From NCBI RefSeq assembly GCF_012489685.1, contig NC_080046.1:1924501-1988500 (forward strand): a stretch of DNA of 64,000 nt, written 5' to 3'. The notes beneath the pieces are model-generated. The model was not told the origin of the DNA. It ran no database searches and saw only the letters and a program-made list of their open reading frames with translations. Shown here piece after piece: positions 58,365-64,000 of the stretch; position 1 is the first letter of the stretch, and the number at the start of each line of letters is the position of its first letter. The DNA is from Lotus japonicus. Its lineage: Eukaryota; Streptophyta; Magnoliopsida; Fabales; Fabaceae. A program made the position numbers and the translations under genes.

Positions 58365-59549
58365 CGTAGCGTTTGGTGACAGAACGAAACAGAACATAAC
58401 AGAACGCAACGGGACATAACAGGATGGAATAAGACAATAATGTTCTGTGTGTTGTGTTTGGTAACTCCAAGTCAATAGAACAGAACCATGGTTTTAATTA
58501 CATATATAACCCCGCATGTTTAATATTTGATTTTGGAAAACAAATTGAACTCAATTGAACATTTTGCATAGAAACCGTTTGTTATTGCTTACTTCATGAA
58601 ATAATCATTTATTTCTTTAAAATAATCACTTATATATTGTTTAAGTTGTTTCAGTATGTCATTGAAATCACTTTTTTATCTCCTATCATCTATCATCATA
58701 GATTTCATTTTTTTTTTCATGATAAGCTAAAGTAACTGTTTCAAATAATCTGTTTTCAGCTTCACCTGAAACAAACACCAAAAGTGAGATTTTGATTAAA
58801 AAAATGATTTTTTGATTAAAATGTGATTTTTCCAAAATAAGTTGAATCAAACGCACTCTAACTGGCTCGTTTATCATTGCTTACAAAATCTGATTTTACT
58901 TTTGAAAAAATAATTGATTATATTTTAATTAAGTTGATTCGTGTTTGACTACTCTAATTAAAATCACTTTTTTATCTCCTCTCATCTATTATCATAGATT
59001 TTCATGATAAGCTAAAGTAACTGTTTCAAATAATCTGTTTTCAGCTTCACCTGAAACAAACACAAAAAGTGAGATTTTGATTAAAAAAGTGATTTTTTGA
59101 TTTTAAATGTGATTTTTTGATTAAAAAGTGATTTTTTCAAAATAAGTTGAATCAAACACCCTCTAATTGGCTCGTTTATCATTACTTACAAAAAGTGATT
59201 TTACGTTTGAAAAAATAATTGATTTTATTTTAAGTGATTTTTTTGAAAAAGTAGATTTTCTTTAACTTTGTCGACAAATATAATAAGTGCTTTTAATTTT
59301 AGAAGTGATTTTAAACTGTTTAGATACATAAAATTTCAAATATAAATTAGGGGTATTTTTGAACTTGCAAAAGTTTTAAGAGAGTGTTTTGTTCCGTTCC
59401 CTTCCGTTCCACCCTTTTCCAGTGAACCAAAGTGTCCCGTTCCTGGAGCCTTTTGTCCCGTTCCGTTTCATCTTAAACACATGACAAACACATAACGAAA
59501 CCCATGTATCCTGTTCCGTTCCCTTCCCACCTGTCTACCAAACGCTACC
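58365..59549. mobile_element. PIF/Harbinger-like non-autonomous element, 1185 bp
   Basis: Left end 'cgtagcgtttggtgacag' and right end 'ctgtctaccaaacgctacc' are inverted, flanked by TTA at 58362-58364 and 59550-59552. GCGTTTGGT termini with a 3-bp TTA duplication fit the PIF/Harbinger superfamily. Subterminal parts contain many 'cagaacgaaacagaac' / 'gttccgttcc' motifs in opposite orientations. The interior holds a 296-bp tandem duplication and no transposase. Confidence 0.75.
58665..59245. repeat. Tandem duplication, about 296-bp period
   Basis: 58665-58960 and 58961-59245 are direct copies: both run from 'aaatcacttttttatctcct' through 'catgataagctaaagtaact', 'cagcttcacctgaaacaaac' and 'ggctcgtttatcatt'. 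They differ by a few small indels. Entirely within the PIF/Harbinger-like element. Confidence 0.88.
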
Positions 59550-60100
59550 TTAATGTTACAAGTATATCAGTATATGACTGCATCACTACCACTAACACAT
59601 GGAAACATGGGGGATTGCTATGGTATTGACTAATGATATTAAAACAAACATTAAAGACCTACTGTATTTAGTTATGAGTGGTTGCAAATGAAATGCTTGC
59701 AATGCTCCAAATCATTATGTTACAGCTACCCATTTTGTCTATTCACACGCTCCATTATCATTCCTCTGTTTAAATATATATTTTCAGTCTCGAGCAGTAA
59801 AAAATATGCAGCAGTTGTAAGGGAGGAACTACACATAAACTCAAGACACATTTATCATAAGACAGCTTTTTTTTTTGGTCGAATCATAAGACAGCTTGAA
59901 GTGAGACAGTCCGGTTGGACAAGAGATAACTGGCTATAGAAAGCTGGTTCAACTGCTCATATTGTGATGTCTGTAATGAGATTTATAGATTTTTTTAATG
60001 CAATACCAAAAGAATGCTCTGATTTCTCCCTAACAAATAATCCTCAGTCTTCCACAAAAAACTGTAACATTTTGGTATTGTTATTTATTATGAGATTTGA

Positions 60101-60300
60101 CTTCTCTAAAGTGAGAGACTCACTTCAAAGAGTAAGTAATCAAAACATTTGATTGAGAAATCACTTGCACATGTATAAAAAGTATGGTGTTCATCAAATC
60201 ACAACCATGATTTCTCAGTCAATGGTTGTTAGAAGTCAACAATTGTGAATTTGTGATGACTAACTTTACTCTCTAATGTGAATCTCTCACTTTAGGGGAG
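60101..60300. mobile_element. MITE with imperfect inverted arms, 200 bp
   Basis: Left 'cttctctaaagtgagagact' pairs with right 'aatctctcactttaggggag', and inner 'cattgattgagaaatca'-like blocks ('tgattgagaaatca' and 'tgatttctcagtca') also pair. No certain target duplication. Confidence 0.6.
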
Positions 60301-60962
60301 ACGAATCCTTACGTATTATGTTATTTTTGTGCTTACCTGCTTCTGTCCATCTAATTTAGTAAACATGTTGAACTATTTCAGTTTTTGGGATTCACATCAA
60401 AATTTGAAGCATTATGATATTTAACATTTCACAGGTGGATGGATAGCATGTAGTCAATCAACTATATCAATGATTCAATCCATATGTCATTTAATTGCAT
60501 TCATAATTAAACTGTGATAACTCTATATAATTTGGTTAAAAATAAGTAGAGTCTAATATTTTGGCCCAATCCTTAAGCTTACTGCAAACTCACACAGACA
60601 GGAGGATACAAAGAAGCATAGAAGAAAGTTACTCTCCATTAGCAAAACAAATAAATGTCTTCCATGCAGAGACTGGTACATGGGATTGGGAAAACATGAA
60701 TATAGAAAAGTAAGGGTTTCAACTTTCAATGGCCCATAACATCACACCTAAGCATTATGCATGTACACATTACTAATTATGAACGAATATCCATTCAATG
60801 TTACAACTGGTACATGAGATTCAGTGATAGCTGTCAAAGTAACTATGAACCCTAATAACATGTGTAAAGGCCTGTATTGAAGAAACTAATTTTCTCATCT
60901 TGTGATTATAATAGACCATATAAAAATAGAGAGGAAGAAACAAGAAGTGGTAAACAAAACTC

Positions 60963-62270
60963 TTACAAAGGAGATGCAGTGATTCTGGAGGGATACAACT
61001 TGGCAAAGCTCAAGCATAAGTTGCGGTCTCTGTTATCCCCCCAGCCACCCCAACCTTTAAACCCAGCTTTGTAACCAGGCTGATTTTTGAATGTGTGAAC
61101 TTCCCAATCTGATTCAATGTTAGAAACCTTGTCATGATTTTCTACATTAATGTTCACCAAGCCGTTATCAATGCAAGCGTTATTCTCCCCCTGACCCTGA
61201 TGCAAACCACATTTACCAAAGTGCACAGCACTGGTCCTAGGACCTCGTAATGTGTAAACTGGACTTCCAAATGAAGGATACACAGTTGCCCACATTGTGA
61301 TATCCCAATTGTAGTCATCAAAGAAACAAAACTCTCTAGCCTTATTGTGAATTTTCCTCCACACAGTACGATTGAAAGAGTAACCCACATTCCCCATTCT
61401 CTCAGCAACTAAACTTTCCCACTCTTCCCCTCTAGAGTTCACATCAGAAGGAGCTAAATTTGCAGCATAACAATCAGGACATTTTTTAGGCTTCAATGAA
61501 GTTAGAATCTGTAGATTGCGATATGCGTTTGGAAATATGAAGTGGTCTTCTTCAATGAAAAGAATATGACCAGAATGCTCTCTTGTCTCTTTTAATCCAT
61601 CCCATATGGTGTTCATCATCCACCACCAATGATGCTTCAATGATACAATCTTCGGTGCGCGGTGGTTTCCATATTGATCAGGATTCCCCTCACAATGTTT
61701 TTCTCTTGCATCATCCTTGTCCTTGCAGTCACCAGCTGAGACCCCAGGAAAGCTATTCGAAAACAGATGGGGCGAATAGGGAGCATATATCTGTTTAACT
61801 TGGCAAAATCTGATACCCTCAATGATCTTGTTCATATCCTCAAAGTAACCATCATGACTAACAATTAACAAGGTTTCATCAATCCCTACCACCCGCGAAA
61901 GGCTCTCAACGACTACTCTAAGATACTGAGGCCGGTTGTGAACATACAGAACAACAATGATAGGATCCTTGGCAAGAGTTGGATACAAATCCAAGTTTCT
62001 TGGAGGCAACTCATTTAGCTTTTCCAATTTAAGTGACAATTGACTCTGTCGGGGGAGGCCGCGCCCCTCTGTAAACTTCAAGTCACGGTGATATCCAGAA
62101 CCATCATCATCAACAACATTTTCTAAACCCTTCACCCCAATGGTTGGTGCTGAATTTGATCCAAGCAGAAATATCAGTAGTAAAACCCCAGATAGAGTAA
62201 CAAACACCACAACTAACAAATGGCGCAAAGCCGCCTCTCTAAGGCGGGGTTTCTTAGAAGCAACAGCCAT
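60963..62270 (-). CDS. N-acetylglucosaminyltransferase II (GnTII/MGAT2), 435 aa, intronless
   Basis: Transfers GlcNAc in beta-1,2 linkage to the alpha-1,6 mannose of the N-glycan core in the Golgi, after GnTI and mannosidase II. Type II membrane layout: basic N-tail (MAVASKKPRLREAALRH), one membrane segment at residues 17-37 (VVVFVTLSGVLLLIFLL), a stem, then the catalytic domain from about residue 100 (DPIIVVLYVHNRPQYLR). Hallmarks visible are the metal-binding EEDH (240-243), FDDYNWD (317-323), HFGKCGLH (350-357) and several Cys in the lumenal domain that are conserved as disulphides in the family. Length matches plant GnTII (about 430). An upstream in-frame ATG at 62303 would add 11 residues; 62270 is preferred because the short basic cytosolic tail then starts directly. 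Plant orthologs are also single-exon. Confidence 0.95.
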   Translation of the reverse strand: MAVASKKPRLREAALRHLLVVVFVTLSGVLLLIFLLGSNSAPTIGVKGLENVVDDDGSGYHRDLKFTEGRGLPRQSQLSLKLEKLNELPPRNLDLYPTLAKDPIIVVLYVHNRPQYLRVVVESLSRVVGIDETLLIVSHDGYFEDMNKIIEGIRFCQVKQIYAPYSPHLFSNSFPGVSAGDCKDKDDAREKHCEGNPDQYGNHRAPKIVSLKHHWWWMMNTIWDGLKETREHSGHILFIEEDHFIFPNAYRNLQILTSLKPKKCPDCYAANLAPSDVNSRGEEWESLVAERMGNVGYSFNRTVWRKIHNKAREFCFFDDYNWDITMWATVYPSFGSPVYTLRGPRTSAVHFGKCGLHQGQGENNACIDNGLVNINVENHDKVSNIESDWEVHTFKNQPGYKAGFKGWGGWGDNRDRNLCLSFAKLYPSRITASPL

Positions 62271-62510
62271 AATAGAACTAAGCCTTACAGTGATGATAGA
62301 CAAAGCATAAAAAAGATTCTAAATTCACATAGACATTACATCAAACATGTCAACCACATCACTAATTGATAACAAAACATGAACTAACTAATATTCAAAA
62401 TCTGAAATAGCAGGTTACAAAGCATTAAAAACCTATGATTGATGGTGTTGAATCTTGAGGCTGAGGTTGAAGCAGTCAACCAAAACCCACTTTCAGTTAG
62501 AGCTAAAGAA

Positions 62511-62693
62511 TCAAACTTTGCACTTCCCCTTGCACATGGAAGTTAAATCAGACGCATAAACAACAGGGTTGTGGGAGCAGAAAGAGGGCATGGATTTGGG
62601 GTGCCAAATTGGGATGCAGAAGAGGATCAAACTTAGAAAACACGACAGAGTGAGAGAGAGAGATTTGAACTGCAGGCGTGAGGCGATGGACAA
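62511..62693 (-). other. Possible upstream ORF / leader region of GnTII
   Basis: A 60-codon frame (MSIASRLQFKSLSLTL...) lies 240-420 nt upstream of the GnTII ATG in the same direction. If the leader is that long it would be an upstream ORF; alternatively this is promoter. No homology recognised. Confidence 0.25.
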
Positions 62694-62753
62694 ACCAAAG
62701 ATTTGTGTGTTGTTGTTGTGGTCGGGTCCAGTGTGGTGGCTGGCTATGTATGC

Positions 62754-62784
62754 AAATGGGAATGGGAATGGGAATGGAAATGGG
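62754..62784. repeat. (GGGAAT)n microsatellite
   Basis: About five 'gggaat' units, the last one varied to 'ggaaat', upstream of the GnTII leader. The plus-strand 'NGNGNGNG' frame across it is an artefact. Confidence 0.9.
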
Positions 62785-62829
62785 ATCCGACTAGAAGCAA
62801 AGGAAGTCAGTCAAGCGAAAATGACAATT

Positions 62830-63715
62830 TAATGCGTCATGATTGGCAAACAAGTCAATTTTAGTTCCAAAATTCACATTTTATCTTCTAGTAAAATGTA
62901 CCAAACACACTTTGTTGTGTAGACTACCTATTTCTAGACTACCTAATAAATTTGTAAATGAATTTATTCACTTTTTAAGGAAGAGTCACAGTTAACTTGT
63001 TGAACGAACATCAACTAACGTGAGTGTTTTCATTCTTTCTTTAAAATCATTGCATTTTTTTCAATAAACCATCACTCCATATGAAAAGCAACATAAGACC
63101 ACCACCAAAAATAGAGGAGTCACAACCAACATTTTTTAATGGGAAAACATTGGAAACCCCAAAAGGATTAGTCTTTCAAATCAAATCTAGATCCGAAAGT
63201 TTATTACGAATTAGAATTGTATTAGCATCCTCCCGCATGCGTTTATAAAACAGTTACCTCTAATTAATTATATAAAATTAAATTAGTTTTCTAACTAGTT
63301 GTTTTACCCCAAAGAAAATGTTTTTGATTTTTTTGAATTATTTGATTTTCATGTGTTCTGAACTTAATTGATTAAAAAGAATTATTTACAATTTTGGCTT
63401 TAGAGTTGTTGATGTTCACTCCTACATGTTCCTTGGTGCAATGGAGAAATAAAATTTTTAGGTTTTTATCTTGATTAATTTGAGAAAGAAAAAAAAAACT
63501 TAATGTGTGAGAAGAATTCAACTAGAAAGGATTGAGAAAGCAATAACATGGTTTTTGAAAGCTTGATTTTGATACCGAATAATTTGATCCGAGAAAACAT
63601 GACTTTTTTTTTTAAAAAAAAACAACTTGATTTTAAAGGCTTGAAAAAGCCATTTTTTGAGATTTTATTGAGAAAAGATATTACAGAAATTGAAAATAAT
63701 ATTTTGGTTTTAATA
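62830..63715. other. Intergenic AT-rich DNA
   Basis: No supported gene; several poly-A/T runs. The frame at 63548-63748 is low-complexity and overlaps a SINE. Confidence 0.5.
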
Positions 63716-63815
63716 GTCCCGAATGATAGCTCGAGTGATAAGAGTTAAGGGACATATGAGTCGGGTGAGAGAGGTCAAGGAATCATCCCTGAAGGGTGCA
63801 ATTTATCTTTTGATG
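63716..63815 (+). mobile_element. tRNA-related SINE, family 2 (plus strand)
   Basis: A-box-like 'atagctcgagtgataagag' is followed by 'agggacatatgagtcgggtg', a degenerate B-box region 'ggtcaaggaatcatccc' and 'gggtgcaatttatc'. The same modules occur inverted at 44030-44110. It is followed by A-rich DNA to the window end. Confidence 0.6.
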
Positions 63816-64000
63816 TACCAAAAAATATGGTGAATAAAATATTTTTTGGATTAATTAAAGAGAAAAAGTGTACCCAAAAAAATCAAAGTGTACAAAAAAA
63901 AAAAAGAGAAAAAAAAAGTCACCAAAAAAGGCTTGAGAAGCATAAAAGAAAAAGAAAAAAGACTTTCCTAGCGAAAAAAGGTTGAGGCCGAGAAGCCCAA
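63816..64000. other. A-rich window end
   Basis: Runs of A with 'gaaaaa' and 'agtgtac' repeats; probably the degenerate tail of a retroelement. Nothing coding. Confidence 0.4.

Noticed and set aside
62569..62832. Plus-strand frame with an NGNGNG repeat
   Set aside because: Product of the (GGGAAT)n microsatellite, antisense to the GnTII leader.
63548..63748. 66-codon frame near the window end
   Set aside because: Phe/Lys-rich low-complexity frame running into a SINE-like sequence.

Overview
This is a plant nuclear window, most likely from a legume (Fabaceae). Intron-rich genes encode plant-typical proteins: a thioredoxin-like U5 snRNP protein, N-acetylglucosaminyltransferase II, a small LEA protein and a plastid-type C2/class 3 lipase. 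The intergenic DNA is AT-rich and crowded with transposable elements of plant types. The species cannot be fixed from sequence alone; a legume such as Lotus is an inference from the style of the repeats.

Layout. 1-7 kb holds no host gene: a solo-LTR-like block ending near 2136, a tRNA-derived SINE near 5.4 kb and a 1.43-kb Mutator-like element with a perfect 9-bp target duplication. 7.3-12.4 kb carries a four-exon gene for a 149-residue single-span membrane protein. Its second intron contains a head-to-head inverted pair of Copia gag fragments. 14.3-22.0 kb is a complete-looking Ty3/Gypsy (Del/Tekay-like) element with 2.06-kb, nearly identical LTRs around a decayed interior. It is followed by the 3' part of a second LTR of the same family as the one at 1-2 kb, which abuts the C-terminal exon fragment of a 2-oxoglutarate dioxygenase (ACC-oxidase-homolog type). 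26.9-27.6 kb is an intronless, broken copy of a CCDC124/Lso2-type gene.

28.0-41.8 kb (minus strand) is a 17-exon gene for an 854-residue protein with a predicted plastid targeting region, a C2 domain and a class 3 lipase domain. I could join all exons in frame. Its introns hold at least four TRIM-like mini-retrotransposons, a Mutator-like element that has captured part of an F-box/FBD gene, and several MITEs. 42.7-43.6 kb is an 88-residue LEA/stress protein; 44.8-45.2 kb is a TIR1/AFB auxin-receptor-like pseudogene fragment; 46.2-47.3 kb is a two-exon coiled-coil protein. 49.9-50.1 kb is a LINE-type RNase H remnant and 52.0-53.1 kb has CACTA-type termini. 55.4-57.0 kb is DIM1/YLS8 (a Stowaway MITE sits in its intron), 58.4-59.5 kb is a PIF/Harbinger-like element, and 61.0-62.3 kb is the single-exon GnTII gene.

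The genes do not form a cluster with a shared function; they are ordinary housekeeping or stress genes separated by repeats. The most interesting signals are in the mobile DNA: a Gypsy element whose LTRs look young but whose coding interior is dead, a long intronic inverted repeat, a gene-capturing Mutator-like element, and the piling up of mini-retrotransposons in one lipase gene. Exon boundaries and family names were assigned by reading the sequence, not by database search.
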